From the NCBI RefSeq assembly GCF_002933775.1, contig NZ_BEWV01000206.1, forward strand, positions 62,001 to 126,000: DNA of 64,000 nucleotides, written 5' to 3'. This document shows positions 45,118 to 55,319 of the stretch, in pieces (position 1 is the stretch's first letter; the number at the start of each line of letters is the position of its first letter). Below the pieces are notes generated by a model. It saw only the letters and a program-made list of their open reading frames with translations. It did no database searches and was not told the DNA's origin. The translations under genes and the position numbers were made by a program. Source of the DNA: Prevotella sp. MGM1. Lineage in GTDB: Bacteria > Bacteroidota > Bacteroidia > Bacteroidales > Bacteroidaceae.

Positions 45118-46335
45118 TTAAGGTATTAATAAAGAGCTATCTCCATAACTTAAAAATCTAAAATCATGTGATAACGCATAGTCATATATCTTTCTCCAAT
45201 TTCCATTTACAAACGCACTGACCAAAAGTAAAAGAGTACTCTGCGGTTGATGAAAATTGGTTATAAGCATTTTTACTATTTTATATTCGTATCCAGGAAC
45301 GATTATTATCTGTGTACTTGAATGCAAAACTTCTATTTTTTTACTCTCCATATATGCCAGCAAACACTCTATCGCTTCCAATGGGGTAATATTTGCTGTC
45401 GTTTCATAAGGTTCCCATTGGTCAATATGTAATTCTTCACCTGACGAATTGGCATTTTTAAATAAACGTAATCCCATATAATAGAGACTTTCAAGGGTTC
45501 TTACACTTGTGGTCCCTACAGCAATGGCCTGACCGTTATACTCTTTTAATCGTTCCAATGTACTTTTATGAACACTGATATACTCCGTGTGCATTTCATG
45601 TCCTTCGATCGTTTCACTCTTAACAGGCTTAAAAGTACCGGCTCCAACATGCAATGTTATCTCATCACGCTCAATACCTCTCATGTCTATATCCGAAAGA
45701 ACACGTTGCGTAAAATGAAGTCCAGCAGTCGGAGCCGCCACACTTCCTTTTATTTTGGAATATACTGTCTGATAAGTATTCTTGTCGCTCTCTTGTGTTT
45801 CCCTATTTAAATATGGAGGAATCGGTAACTCCCCTGCTGCGTCCAAAATATCAGCAAATGTAACTTCTTCATTCCACTCAAAGTCTATGCGATGACATGT
45901 ATGATATAAATCACCTCTCTTCGCTGTCAAAACAATATGCTTCCCATTAACATCAAATTCAGACGTTAAAACTCCTTCTTTCCATTTTTTCAAATTACCC
46001 ACAAGACATAGCCAAGAACATTCATGAGTGGTTTGAAAAACTCGCTCATAATCGGATGGAGAATACGGTTCCAACAAAAAAACCTCAATCAAGGCTCCTG
46101 TCAACTTCTTAAAATGAAGACGTGCTTGAATAACCTTTGTATTATTAAACACCATCAATGAATTAGATGGTAAATAATCCGTAAGATTATAAAATCTGTC
46201 CGTTATGATTTCTCCATGATTATATATCAACAAACTAGAATTATCTCGCTCCTCCTTGGGATATTTAGCAATACGCTCATCTGGTAGATTATAATTATAA
46301 TCACTTATATTTATATTCTTTATATCCATAAACAT
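45118..46335 (-). CDS. queA: QueA-like S-adenosylmethionine:tRNA ribosyltransferase-isomerase
   Basis: The family makes epoxyqueuosine on tRNA by transferring and isomerising ribose from SAM. The 405-residue protein has the family markers YNLPDERIAKYP near the N terminus, VFNNTKVIQARL, SVAAPTAGLHFT, LHVGAGTFKPV and TNFHQPQSTLLLLVSAF. It is about 50 residues longer than typical QueA (about 345-355). Bacteroidetes often carry a second, divergent QueA-like protein, and this could be that one, so the queuosine role is probable rather than certain. The start may be the ATG two codons in (46329). It is 10 bases from the PAP2 gene. Confidence 0.8.
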   Translation of the reverse strand: MFMDIKNINISDYNYNLPDERIAKYPKEERDNSSLLIYNHGEIITDRFYNLTDYLPSNSLMVFNNTKVIQARLHFKKLTGALIEVFLLEPYSPSDYERVFQTTHECSWLCLVGNLKKWKEGVLTSEFDVNGKHIVLTAKRGDLYHTCHRIDFEWNEEVTFADILDAAGELPIPPYLNRETQESDKNTYQTVYSKIKGSVAAPTAGLHFTQRVLSDIDMRGIERDEITLHVGAGTFKPVKSETIEGHEMHTEYISVHKSTLERLKEYNGQAIAVGTTSVRTLESLYYMGLRLFKNANSSGEELHIDQWEPYETTANITPLEAIECLLAYMESKKIEVLHSSTQIIIVPGYEYKIVKMLITNFHQPQSTLLLLVSAFVNGNWRKIYDYALSHDFRFLSYGDSSLLIP

Positions 46336-46345
46336 CTTCTTCTAA

Positions 46346-47038
46346 TTAAAAACACGCACGAAACAATGCATAAATAAATGTATAAACTAATACTGATATG
46401 ATAACATCCAAGTCCGTATTGAGATATCCTTGCGATGTATATTGTGACGAAATAAACCGCATTCCACTTGATATATAACGGTTTATACGGAAGTAAACAA
46501 TATAATATACAAATAATCCAACACAACCACCCCAGATTAATCCGCATATTATATCTCCCGGATAATGCACGCCCAAATACATCCTTGTCCAACAATTCAA
46601 TAAAGACCAGAAAATAAGCATTACCGAGAATATCTTGCTACGAACAAGCATACTGAAAAAAATCGCTATACTAAATGTATTTGCCGCATGAGCTGAAAAA
46701 AAACCATATTTCCCTCCCCTATATCCATCGACAACATCAACAAGCATCGCTATTTGCGAATCATGGGAAGGACGAAGCCGTGCAATATTGGGCTTCACAA
46801 ACATATCATCAACTGTACCGGATAATAGAACGCACAATGCAGCACAACAAATAATCAAAAGTATTTGCTTCATACTTTCATTATTACGCACCACTATATA
46901 AAATAGTGATATATATAATGGGACCCAAGTGACTGCTGATGTCAAAACCATGGCCAAATTGTCCACAAAAAGAGAAGTACTTCCATTCACGGACAATAAT
47001 AATTCTTTGTCTAACTGTATTAATGCGTCTAAATCCAT
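46346..47038 (-). CDS. PAP2-family membrane phosphatase
   Basis: A 230-residue integral membrane protein with five to six hydrophobic segments. The three motifs of the PAP2 lipid phosphatase family are present: KPNIARLRPS (K-x6-RP), FFSAHAAN (the SGH block, here with Ala before His) and RMYLGVHYPGD (R-x5-H-x3-D). Members dephosphorylate phosphatidic acid, undecaprenyl diphosphate or lipid A. A role in undecaprenyl phosphate recycling or envelope lipid remodelling is an inference. Its start follows the batDE stop by one base, so it belongs to the same transcript. Confidence 0.85.
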   Translation of the reverse strand: MDLDALIQLDKELLLSVNGSTSLFVDNLAMVLTSAVTWVPLYISLFYIVVRNNESMKQILLIICCAALCVLLSGTVDDMFVKPNIARLRPSHDSQIAMLVDVVDGYRGGKYGFFSAHAANTFSIAIFFSMLVRSKIFSVMLIFWSLLNCWTRMYLGVHYPGDIICGLIWGGCVGLFVYYIVYFRINRYISSGMRFISSQYTSQGYLNTDLDVIISVLVYTFIYALFRACF

Positions 47039-47039
47039 A

Positions 47040-49595
47040 TCATATTCTTTCTATGTTTGATGTTTCTATCCAGCCCTTTCTTCCATCCAAAAGACGTATC
47101 TCTTTCCACTCCATCAGTTCACCATCCAAGATTTGGACCTTTGTTCCCTCATGCAACATAAAAAGATCTGAACCTCCACTTGAAGGACTTTTCTTTATCA
47201 AAACAAACGGTGTCAAAATAATAGCTTCATTACGCTCTATCAATTTCTGATTCTGTTCATAAGCAAATATTGTAGCTGTAACAAATATCACAACAAAAAT
47301 ACTTCCTCCAAAAAATCCTATCTTTCTTAGAACAATACGACGAGAAAAGAAATAAAGCAAGAAAAAGATTATTACCATACCTAATGCAACAAATCCTAAA
47401 TCGACCCACCCATCAACATTCATAAGATTCATTGCTGAATTGTACCACTCTATGAAAAATATTTTCGGACGAGGAACAATCTTGTCTATTATCCTATTAT
47501 TCGCAATCCGCAAATTCGTCTTAATATCGTCATCACTAGGATCTAATAACAACGCACGCTCATAATTTATAATAGCTCTCGTTATATTACCTGATTTATA
47601 ATAAGCATTACCCAAATTATAATATAAATCAGAACTTACTCCCTTACTAAGTACCAATTCATAATCCTTTACTGCCAACTTGTATTGTTTCATCAAATAC
47701 AAACTATCTGCCTCATCCTTTGTTATAGCAAATAATGAAAGGGGAGCTAAAACAAGTATTATAACAAAATACAATCTCAGTCCAATAATTCTTTTGCCAA
47801 AGGATTTTTTCCCCTTCATTCCATCTTCTATTTGCATAATAGCATCCATTACAGTATTAAATGTTTTGTTCATATTTCCTTTTGCATCACCAGGTGCATA
47901 ACGTTCAAATTCACATTCATCAAGTGCTTCTATAAAACGTTTTATTATTTCATTATCAATTCCAAAGTCAAATAACTTCTGACTTATATTATCACGAGAT
48001 AGTTGTTCTACTGGAATTCGAAGTTTATATCCTATATATCCCCATAAAGCCCTTAACACTTCATCATAAAATCCAGCTTGGTTGTCCTCCGACATCAACT
48101 TCTTGGCTGTCCTCAATCGTTTGGCAGCAACCTTATTAGCCCTATTCTCTTTTTGCTTATACCAATCTGTTCCATTTTTCTTATATTTAAAAATAAAAAA
48201 CATGCCTATAAACAATAAGAAAAAGAGCGTTAACACCAACTTATATCTAAAAGAACCAAAGAAAATATCGTCAGAAATGACAGATGGCCCAATCTTAATA
48301 TCTCTTATATCATTGTCACTTAATGCTTGCGACTTTGCCACCTCAATATCATCCTCGGGATTCTTAGAAACGTTTAAAACCAATTTAGAAGACTTTAAGG
48401 TCTTATAGCTATTCGATTCTAAATCATAGTATATGAATTCAACAGGGGGAATTTCAAATTTTCCTTGATTTCGAGGCACGGCCAAATAATCATATACCAT
48501 GCTTCCCTCAACCCCACGACTTGTCAATTCCGTTTTGTCTGTAGTTTGAACATCGTACCTGTCAAAATCCTTTGGATAATTTACACTAGGGGCTTTTATT
48601 AACTTCAGATTTCCTGTTCCATTAACAGTCACGCTTACTTTTATCGGCTCATTTGTTTTAACTTCATTCTTATTCAAACCAACAGATAATGTGAATTTAC
48701 CTACTCCGCCAGAAAAACCAGCAGGTCTGTTTGGCAATGGAACGACTTGAAGTGTCAATCCTGGAGCTTTTATACTATGCTTGACTTCTGTATACCCGGA
48801 ACCACCATTGAAAAAAGCCTCAAATGGATCCACATTAAGATTCTTAAGCGCAACAATACCATTAAATGTTATACTCGGTATATCCAATTTTCCCACAACC
48901 TGTGGAAACATGACATATTGACTCCATGTTACAGTACGATATGGACGTCCGTTAAACATCTCTACTTTAAAATTCTTTTGCTGGGGCAATTCCAGTTCTT
49001 GTGTATGAAAACCCTTTAAATCCGGCATTTTCCCAATCAATTGTGTCAAATCAACCAATGTATAAACCTTATATGTCAATAAAACCGGTTCTTGCTCATA
49101 AACACTACGTTTATTGGCACTGACCTTTACAAATAAATCGGAACCGGATATCTTTGTACCGGAACCATGAGCAATTGGTTTACCCTGACTTCCTTTATTG
49201 GTATTCGATGATTGTGGATTTGAACCAACATATACTTTTACCGAATTAGATTCTATTCTTTTATTACCTACGATTATTTGGGCGGAAGGGATGACAAACG
49301 TTCCTTTCTTACTTGCAAACAAAACATAGGTATATGTAAGTGTTTGGGAAGAACTGGCTTTACCATTTACTAATTGATAACTCGATTGATATGATGTTTT
49401 AGGTCCAATCAAGACTTCCAATTCTTCCGGTATTTTTCCTATCCTAAACTCTTTTACATCCTGGCTGTTCACCGTGTATGTCAAATGAAACTGTTCACCA
49501 ACAACGATATTTGGTGATACTTCCGCAATAATTTTTTGCCCAAAAACCGATATTGCAAATACAAAACTTAAAAAAGAAACTATAAATATCCTCAT
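47040..49595 (-). CDS. BatD-BatE fusion protein (aerotolerance operon)
   Basis: An 851-residue envelope protein that combines two genes kept separate in some relatives. Residues 1-19 are a signal peptide (FAISVFGQ). The BatD part (about 20-450) is made of beta-sandwich repeats and ends in a membrane helix (about 455-472), followed by a cytoplasmic helical region. From about residue 610 a second signal-like helix begins. It leads into TPR repeats (DLYYNLGNAYYKSGN), two membrane helices near 730-790 and a C-terminal SH3-like domain (LHEGTKVQILDGELMEWKEI), the pattern of BatE. The Bat proteins form membrane complexes with MoxR and VWA proteins and are linked to oxygen tolerance in Bacteroides fragilis; the molecular role is unsettled. 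Confidence 0.82.
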   Translation of the reverse strand: MRIFIVSFLSFVFAISVFGQKIIAEVSPNIVVGEQFHLTYTVNSQDVKEFRIGKIPEELEVLIGPKTSYQSSYQLVNGKASSSQTLTYTYVLFASKKGTFVIPSAQIIVGNKRIESNSVKVYVGSNPQSSNTNKGSQGKPIAHGSGTKISGSDLFVKVSANKRSVYEQEPVLLTYKVYTLVDLTQLIGKMPDLKGFHTQELELPQQKNFKVEMFNGRPYRTVTWSQYVMFPQVVGKLDIPSITFNGIVALKNLNVDPFEAFFNGGSGYTEVKHSIKAPGLTLQVVPLPNRPAGFSGGVGKFTLSVGLNKNEVKTNEPIKVSVTVNGTGNLKLIKAPSVNYPKDFDRYDVQTTDKTELTSRGVEGSMVYDYLAVPRNQGKFEIPPVEFIYYDLESNSYKTLKSSKLVLNVSKNPEDDIEVAKSQALSDNDIRDIKIGPSVISDDIFFGSFRYKLVLTLFFLLFIGMFFIFKYKKNGTDWYKQKENRANKVAAKRLRTAKKLMSEDNQAGFYDEVLRALWGYIGYKLRIPVEQLSRDNISQKLFDFGIDNEIIKRFIEALDECEFERYAPGDAKGNMNKTFNTVMDAIMQIEDGMKGKKSFGKRIIGLRLYFVIILVLAPLSLFAITKDEADSLYLMKQYKLAVKDYELVLSKGVSSDLYYNLGNAYYKSGNITRAIINYERALLLDPSDDDIKTNLRIANNRIIDKIVPRPKIFFIEWYNSAMNLMNVDGWVDLGFVALGMVIIFFLLYFFSRRIVLRKIGFFGGSIFVVIFVTATIFAYEQNQKLIERNEAIILTPFVLIKKSPSSGGSDLFMLHEGTKVQILDGELMEWKEIRLLDGRKGWIETSNIERI

Positions 49596-49596
49596 T

Positions 49597-51288
49597 TTAC
49601 CAATTCTTTTGATTTCTTCTTGAGCGAGGTTGCTGCATTGCTTTCTTCATTTTCTGCTGGGCATCTTTTTCTTGCTGAATAACAGCATTAAGCAACTGCT
49701 CTGCATTTTCCTTACTCATTCCACCTTTTGGCTTGTCCTGTTCCTGATTATCTTTTGGCTGCTGTTTCTGACGTTTATCTTCTTTTTGATTGTCCTCTTT
49801 ATTATTTTGCTTCATTTTTTGATTATCTTTCTTTTCTTGCTCCTTCTGCTGTTTCAACTGTCGTTTGCATAACTCCAAATTATATCTGGTTTCATCATCA
49901 TTCGGGTTAAGACGAAGAGAATTCTTATATGATTCTATTGCCTCCGAGTACATTTTATGATTTTGACAGATGACTCCTATATTATGAAATGATCTTGCTT
50001 TACGAAATACATTTGTTTCTATACGTGCTGCTTCTTCATATTGACGAATGGCAACAGAATCCTTTTTCTGCATTAATAGAGCATTGCCCAAATTATATAT
50101 GGCTTGGGGATTTTTTTTGTTTTTTTCTTGAGCTTTTCTATAATAGACCTCTGCTTCGGAGTAATTAGCTTTCTTATAATCTTTATTACCTGAACGAATA
50201 TAAAATCTATCTACTTGCCCATACATTGGTACTGAAAATAATGCCATCATAATAATGAGCAAGAGTGTTTTTCTGTTATCAAAAAGCCTTATATTACGGA
50301 ATATCGGATTTTTACGCTCAAATATACAAATCTCAATAATGATAACCAATAAAGCTATCAAACAAAATACTTGAAATTGTTCACCATGCTCTGTATACAT
50401 ATTATTAGAAATCTCATTCTTAGATAATTTTGCCAATTCTATATCCAACAGCCTCTGTGCATCACTATTATTATTCACATGTATATAGGCACCTCCACCT
50501 GCTTTTGCAATTTCTTCACACATGGCCTCATTCAATGCAGACATAACGATATTACCATTAATATCTTTTATTTCTCTTCCATCAACTATAATTGGTGAGC
50601 CCTGTGTTGTTCCTATACCTAAAACAAAAACAGCCATACCGTTTTCTTTCGCTCTCAAGGCTGCCTCATTTGCTCCTCCTTCATGGTTCTCACCATCCGT
50701 TATAAGAATTATAGCCTTTCCTATTCCCCTTTGCTTAGTAAAACTATTTGAAGCCATATCTATAGCACCGGCAATATCTGTTCCTTGTGCATCAATTAAC
50801 GATGGCTCAATCGTATTCAAAAACATTTTTGCTGAAACAAAATCACTTGTAATAGGTAATTGAACAAAAGACTCACCTGCAAAAACTATTAAACCAACCT
50901 TGTCATTAGTAAACTTATCTATAAGATTCTCTACTAACATTTTGCTTCTAACCAAACGATTAGGCTCTACATCCTCCGCCAACATTGAATTACTAATATC
51001 CAAAGCTATTATAGTTTCAATACCGACACGTTTATCATTAATAACACTTGTCCCAATTTGAGGACGAGCTATTGCAATAACCAATACCGCTATCCCTAAC
51101 TCCAATAACCAAAATTTTATTCTTGGGCGCCAAACCGAAACATCCGGCATCAAATCTTTTACTAAATTTAAATCACCGAATATACGTAATTTTTGTTTTT
51201 GACGATGTATAACATAAAACCGAACTAATGCTAAAATAGGAATTAGCACTAATAAATATAAATACTCCGGATTTCCAAATCTAAACAT
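49597..51288 (-). CDS. BatB-BatC fusion: VWA domain plus TPR repeats
   Basis: A 563-residue membrane protein. Two N-terminal helices (about 8-25 and 60-76) are followed by a von Willebrand A domain with an intact MIDAS, ALDISNSM (D-x-S-x-S) and ITDGENHEGG. Further helices lie at about 308-325 and 343-360. A TPR region (about 370-480) follows, and then a 75-residue tail made almost entirely of Gln, Lys, Glu, Asp and Asn. The second half corresponds to BatC. The C-terminal tail is low complexity and probably disordered. It is 4 bases after batA and 1 base before batDE. Confidence 0.85.
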   Translation of the reverse strand: MFRFGNPEYLYLLVLIPILALVRFYVIHRQKQKLRIFGDLNLVKDLMPDVSVWRPRIKFWLLELGIAVLVIAIARPQIGTSVINDKRVGIETIIALDISNSMLAEDVEPNRLVRSKMLVENLIDKFTNDKVGLIVFAGESFVQLPITSDFVSAKMFLNTIEPSLIDAQGTDIAGAIDMASNSFTKQRGIGKAIILITDGENHEGGANEAALRAKENGMAVFVLGIGTTQGSPIIVDGREIKDINGNIVMSALNEAMCEEIAKAGGGAYIHVNNNSDAQRLLDIELAKLSKNEISNNMYTEHGEQFQVFCLIALLVIIIEICIFERKNPIFRNIRLFDNRKTLLLIIMMALFSVPMYGQVDRFYIRSGNKDYKKANYSEAEVYYRKAQEKNKKNPQAIYNLGNALLMQKKDSVAIRQYEEAARIETNVFRKARSFHNIGVICQNHKMYSEAIESYKNSLRLNPNDDETRYNLELCKRQLKQQKEQEKKDNQKMKQNNKEDNQKEDKRQKQQPKDNQEQDKPKGGMSKENAEQLLNAVIQQEKDAQQKMKKAMQQPRSRRNQKNW

Positions 51289-51292
51289 ATTA

Positions 51293-52300
51293 TTATGGTA
51301 TCTTTCTAAAAACCGTTATTCTCAAAAGTATTTCTAATAACAGAGATATTATTGCAACAATAGCAAATGGCTGATATGCCTCATATTTCTTACTATACTT
51401 CTTTAAACTTAATTTAGTCTTTTCTAATTTATCAATCTCTTTATATATATATTGTAACTCACGAGTATTTGTTGCACGATAAAAACTACCTTGTGTCTCT
51501 CTTGCTATATCGTCCAATACTTTTGTATCTATTTCAACAGGAAGATATACATATTGTATTTGACCGGCAACCTCTTTCGGATAAGGAGCCAACTTATCCG
51601 TACCTACCCCAATCGTATATATCCTAATACCAAAACTTCTGGCTATTTCCGCCGCAGTCATAGGAGACAAATCACCCATATTATTACTTCCATCAGTGAG
51701 AAGTATAACTACTTTACTTTTAGCTTTTGAATCTTTCAAACGACTTATTGCATTAGCCAATCCCATACCGATAGCCGTTCCATCTTGTATTAACCCTCTC
51801 GCTGCAATATCAGTTCTAACATTCTTCAATAAATTAAGTAAAGATGCATGATCAATTGTCATGGGACATTGAGTAAATGCCTCACCCGCAAATATCGTTA
51901 ACCCAATATTGTCATTGGGCCGATCCACGATAAACTCTGATGCAACTTGTTTTGATGCCTCCAGCCTATTGGGTTTCAAATCCTCTGCCAACATACTTGT
52001 GGAAACATCCATAACCATCATTATATCAATTCCCTCCACAAACTCATTATTCCAAGAGTTATTTGTTTGGGGACGAGCCATGGCAAATACTATAAAAACA
52101 AAAGCAATTATACGAAGAAGTATCTGTACTGGCATTAATCTTATCCTCCAACTTTTAGGAAAATATTGGTATGCCGACGAATCACTGACCCGAATTGTTG
52201 ATTCTGTTTTGTTCTTATACATTATATGCCATATCAAATATGGTATTATTAGTAATAATAAAAACAGATATTCTTTATTCGCAAATTCTATCACATTCAT
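51293..52300 (-). CDS. batA: BatA: membrane-anchored VWA protein
   Basis: A 335-residue protein with two N-terminal membrane helices (about 10-27 and 57-75), a VWA domain with a complete MIDAS (VMDVSTSM and LTDGSNNMGD) and a C-terminal helix near 312-330. I start it at the ATG at 52300; the longer frame begins with a TTG three codons earlier. BatA and BatB are thought to present metal-dependent adhesion sites on the periplasmic or cytoplasmic face of a complex energised by the MoxR ATPase. It lies in the order moxR-DUF58-BatD-like-batA-batBC-batDE usual for Bacteroidales. Confidence 0.88.
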   Translation of the reverse strand: MNVIEFANKEYLFLLLLIIPYLIWHIMYKNKTESTIRVSDSSAYQYFPKSWRIRLMPVQILLRIIAFVFIVFAMARPQTNNSWNNEFVEGIDIMMVMDVSTSMLAEDLKPNRLEASKQVASEFIVDRPNDNIGLTIFAGEAFTQCPMTIDHASLLNLLKNVRTDIAARGLIQDGTAIGMGLANAISRLKDSKAKSKVVILLTDGSNNMGDLSPMTAAEIARSFGIRIYTIGVGTDKLAPYPKEVAGQIQYVYLPVEIDTKVLDDIARETQGSFYRATNTRELQYIYKEIDKLEKTKLSLKKYSKKYEAYQPFAIVAIISLLLEILLRITVFRKIP

Positions 52301-52338
52301 TGTTATCAAACAATTCTATATTCATTGATGCTTAAACT

Positions 52339-53412
52339 TTATAAAATTAGTATTTGACTAATTCCATATACAATATAACACAATAATGTCAAACACGAGA
52401 TTGCTATTCCAATTATTATTATTCTCAAAAAATTACGGGTTTTAATAGATTGGACCTCTTTATTGGTTAATTGCGGATAATGGTCTTTTTCATCTATAAC
52501 CTTTTCTATTTTTGTAGAATTAATAAATGCAATAGCATTTACAAGGTTTTTATCATCTTCATTTATAAGCGTTGAGTACTTCGCAAATTTAACTAAATCT
52601 GCCACTTGAAACAAAGAACCAAGCTCATATATATCTTTTGGCTCCTGTATATTTTTCAATCTTTCAATAATTTCATTACTAGTCATTTCCATCGCATTAA
52701 ATCCAAATCGCTCCTGAATATATTTACGCAGGGCATCCGTCAGTTTGGTATAGTACTCTTTTGGATTGTCCGATGCGGGATATTTTTCGGCTTTAATTTG
52801 TTCTATGGCCTTAATTGCTTTTTGATGTGGTAAAAGACGTTTTACAAATTTTACTTTCTTTATAATTGGTTTATTATCACGTAAACGCAAATAAAAATAA
52901 TAATCCAAAGACAACAATATTAGCATTAATATACTCAGTCCAAACAACCAACTCCAATCACTCCATTTAAACGGATTTGTCTGAATATCTTTTGGACCAT
53001 AATACTTAAATACATCAGTTGTGTCCACATTTACAGACAGTACTTTCAATGCCAAACTTTCACTTTTATATACTTTTTTGTCTACATTTATTTCAAATGG
53101 TGGTAAATAATATAAACCCGCATCAAACGAAGTTAAAGTATATACACGTGAATACAACACTCCATTTTCTATTGCATCTATTTTTGTTTCACTTGTATTT
53201 AAAACCTCAACTCCGGGAATTATCTGTTGCTGGGGGGTAAATACCGGAAAAAAAACATTCGCAGATTTATCTGTTGTTACTGATAACGTAATTTGCACTT
53301 GTTGGCCTATGAATATTTCAACAGAGTCCAACCGTGCATCAACTGACACCTTTGCTATCGCAGATAGTTTAAGAACAAATAATATGGTTAGAATAAATAG
53401 TCGCTTTCTCAT
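52339..53412 (-). CDS. BatD-like / DUF4381-like membrane protein
   Basis: A 357-residue protein starting at the ATG at 53412 with a signal peptide (LFVLKLSAIAK). A periplasmic beta-sandwich (about 22-145) resembles the N-terminal fold of BatD. A membrane helix lies near 158-175, followed by a cytoplasmic helical domain with the LTDALRKYIQERFG pattern seen in BatD-type and DUF4381 proteins. A last helix lies near 330-350. It lies 3 bases after the DUF58 gene and 38 bases before batA. Function unknown; probably a structural component of the MoxR-VWA complex. Confidence 0.7.
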   Translation of the reverse strand: MRKRLFILTILFVLKLSAIAKVSVDARLDSVEIFIGQQVQITLSVTTDKSANVFFPVFTPQQQIIPGVEVLNTSETKIDAIENGVLYSRVYTLTSFDAGLYYLPPFEINVDKKVYKSESLALKVLSVNVDTTDVFKYYGPKDIQTNPFKWSDWSWLFGLSILMLILLSLDYYFYLRLRDNKPIIKKVKFVKRLLPHQKAIKAIEQIKAEKYPASDNPKEYYTKLTDALRKYIQERFGFNAMEMTSNEIIERLKNIQEPKDIYELGSLFQVADLVKFAKYSTLINEDDKNLVNAIAFINSTKIEKVIDEKDHYPQLTNKEVQSIKTRNFLRIIIIGIAISCLTLLCYIVYGISQILIL

Positions 53413-53414
53413 TC

Positions 53415-54284
53415 TCAACTTCTCTGTTTAAACATTATCATCAATGACTTTACATAATCCTCATCAGTCGAAATACAGATATTGTCAACATTACTTTTAT
53501 TAAAAATATCTTTCAACATCCTTTGACGCTTCAACCAATAATTATAATGAGCCTCACGTAAACGTTTACTTCCCGTATCAATATACTGTTCAATACCTGT
53601 TTCCGCATCAATAATTCTCATTATTCCAATATCAGGTAATTCTTTTGCTCGTTTATCATAAACCTGAATAGCAATAACATCATGCTTACGACTACATATA
53701 CTCAAAGGTTGTAAAATGTCATTTTTTACATAAAAATCACTAAGGATAAACATTGTACATTGTCGTTTCATCATGCCTGACATAAATTCCAAAGCACCTT
53801 TTAAATCTGTTTTTTTACTATCAGGCTTAAAATTAAGCATTTCATGGATTATATACAAAATATGCCTACGTCCTTTCTTTGGTGGAATATACTTTTCTAT
53901 TCTATCAGAGAAAAAAACTACTCCGATTTTGTCATTATTCAAAATAGCACTAAATGCTAATGTAGCGGCAATCTCAGCCACCATATTACTTTTAGTTTGA
54001 TGATGGGTACCAAAGTCAAGAGAACCGCTGACATCGATTAATAACATCACGGTTAATTCTCTTTCTTCTTCGAAAACCTTCACATAAGGATGTCCAAAAC
54101 GTGCTGTAACATTCCAGTCTATATCACGAACATTATCGCCAAACTGATATTCACGAACCTCACTAAATGCCATTCCACGCCCTTTAAACGCAGAATGATA
54201 TTGTCCAGCAAAAATATTAGCACTCAGACGACGAGTCTTTATCTCTATTTTGCGTACTTTGGTTATAAGTTCATGAGCTTCCAT
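53415..54284 (-). CDS. DUF58 domain protein (VWA-like)
   Basis: A 289-residue cytoplasmic protein. The DUF58 signature segment is clear: GRGMAFSEVREYQFGDNVRDIDW near residues 35-57, followed by the VWA-like LLIDVSGSLDFG with a MIDAS-type D-x-S-x-S and a downstream LSDFY. The start is the ATG at 54284, sharing one base with the moxR stop. DUF58 proteins are regularly encoded next to MoxR ATPases, which probably use them as adaptor or substrate. Confidence 0.88.
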   Translation of the reverse strand: MEAHELITKVRKIEIKTRRLSANIFAGQYHSAFKGRGMAFSEVREYQFGDNVRDIDWNVTARFGHPYVKVFEEERELTVMLLIDVSGSLDFGTHHQTKSNMVAEIAATLAFSAILNNDKIGVVFFSDRIEKYIPPKKGRRHILYIIHEMLNFKPDSKKTDLKGALEFMSGMMKRQCTMFILSDFYVKNDILQPLSICSRKHDVIAIQVYDKRAKELPDIGIMRIIDAETGIEQYIDTGSKRLREAHYNYWLKRQRMLKDIFNKSNVDNICISTDEDYVKSLMIMFKQRS

Positions 54285-55279
54285 CAAGGCACTTCTACCT
54301 TATTTATTATTCTACTTATAATTTCTTCACTTGTAACGTTATTTGCCTCTGCCTCATAAGTCAGCCCGATGCGATGACGGAGGACATCATGTGCAACCGC
54401 ACGTACATCTTCTGGTATCACATATCCGCGACGTTTAATGAAAGCATAAGCACGAGATGCTTTTGCTAAGTTTATACTTGCACGTGGACTACCACCAAAC
54501 GAAATAATCCCTTTCATATCATTTAATCCATAACGTTCTGGGAACCTTGTCGCAAAAACAATGTCTGCAATATATTGTTCTATCTTCTCATCTATATAAA
54601 CGTCATATACTACCGTACGAGCTTTCAATATCTCTTCTGATGATATCACTGGTTTTATTTCTTTTGGTACACCTGATATATTCTCCCGTATAATTCGTTT
54701 TTCTTCTTCTAATGTTGGATAGTCAATAATTACTTTAAGCATGAAACGATCAACTTGTGCTTCTGGCAATAAATATGTCCCCTCTTGCTCTATTGGATTT
54801 TGAGTTGCCATAACAAAAAAGGGATTAGGTAACTTAAAAGAATCACTGCCTATAGTAACTTGTTTCTCCTGCATTGCTTCCAACAACGCACTTTGAACCT
54901 TTGCTGGCGCACGATTTATTTCATCAGCTAATACAAAATTGGCAAAAACTGGTCCTCGTTTTACTTGAAATGTTTCCTCTTTCTGAGAATATATCATTGT
55001 CCCTAAAACATCCGCCGGAAGCAAATCTGGCGTAAACTGTATTCTGCTATAATCTGTATCTATTAATTGTGATAAAGTTTTTATAGCCAATGTCTTCGCT
55101 AATCCCGGAACACCTTCCAATAAAATATGTCCATCACTTAACAAACCTATTAATAGAGATTCTACAAGGTGTTTTTGACCAACAATAATTTGATCCATCC
55201 CTTTTATCAAATTTGTAATAAATGAACTTTGTTGCTCTATCCGTATATTTAATTCACGAATATCAATTGCCTCTGACAT
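54284..55279 (-). CDS. MoxR-family AAA+ ATPase
   Basis: A 331-residue AAA+ chaperone-like ATPase. Motifs: Walker A LLEGVPGLAKTLAIK (about 53-67), Walker B VLADEINRAPAKVQSALLEAMQE, sensor-1 Asn in FVMATQNPIEQEG, the Arg finger region, and sensor 2 in GGSPRASINLAKAS. MoxR proteins remodel VWA-domain partners; here the partners are the DUF58, BatA and BatB proteins encoded just downstream. It is the first gene of a ten-gene run; TACTTTTG (55320-55327) with TCTG 20 bases upstream is a good promoter candidate, and the upstream gene ends in a terminator. Confidence 0.93.
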   Translation of the reverse strand: MSEAIDIRELNIRIEQQSSFITNLIKGMDQIIVGQKHLVESLLIGLLSDGHILLEGVPGLAKTLAIKTLSQLIDTDYSRIQFTPDLLPADVLGTMIYSQKEETFQVKRGPVFANFVLADEINRAPAKVQSALLEAMQEKQVTIGSDSFKLPNPFFVMATQNPIEQEGTYLLPEAQVDRFMLKVIIDYPTLEEEKRIIRENISGVPKEIKPVISSEEILKARTVVYDVYIDEKIEQYIADIVFATRFPERYGLNDMKGIISFGGSPRASINLAKASRAYAFIKRRGYVIPEDVRAVAHDVLRHRIGLTYEAEANNVTSEEIISRIINKVEVP

Positions 55280-55319
55280 AATTATTATTTTAATTCTACT
55301 ATATTATATATTCAGAATA

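Noticed and set aside
49630..49910. Leu/Phe-rich plus-strand ORFs that look like membrane proteins
   Set aside because: They are the antisense of the Gln/Lys-rich low-complexity tail of the BatBC protein.
42072..55279. MoxR-VWA cluster as an anti-phage ternary system
   Set aside because: Gene content and order match the conserved Bat aerotolerance operon of Bacteroidales; no nuclease, protease or other effector is present.
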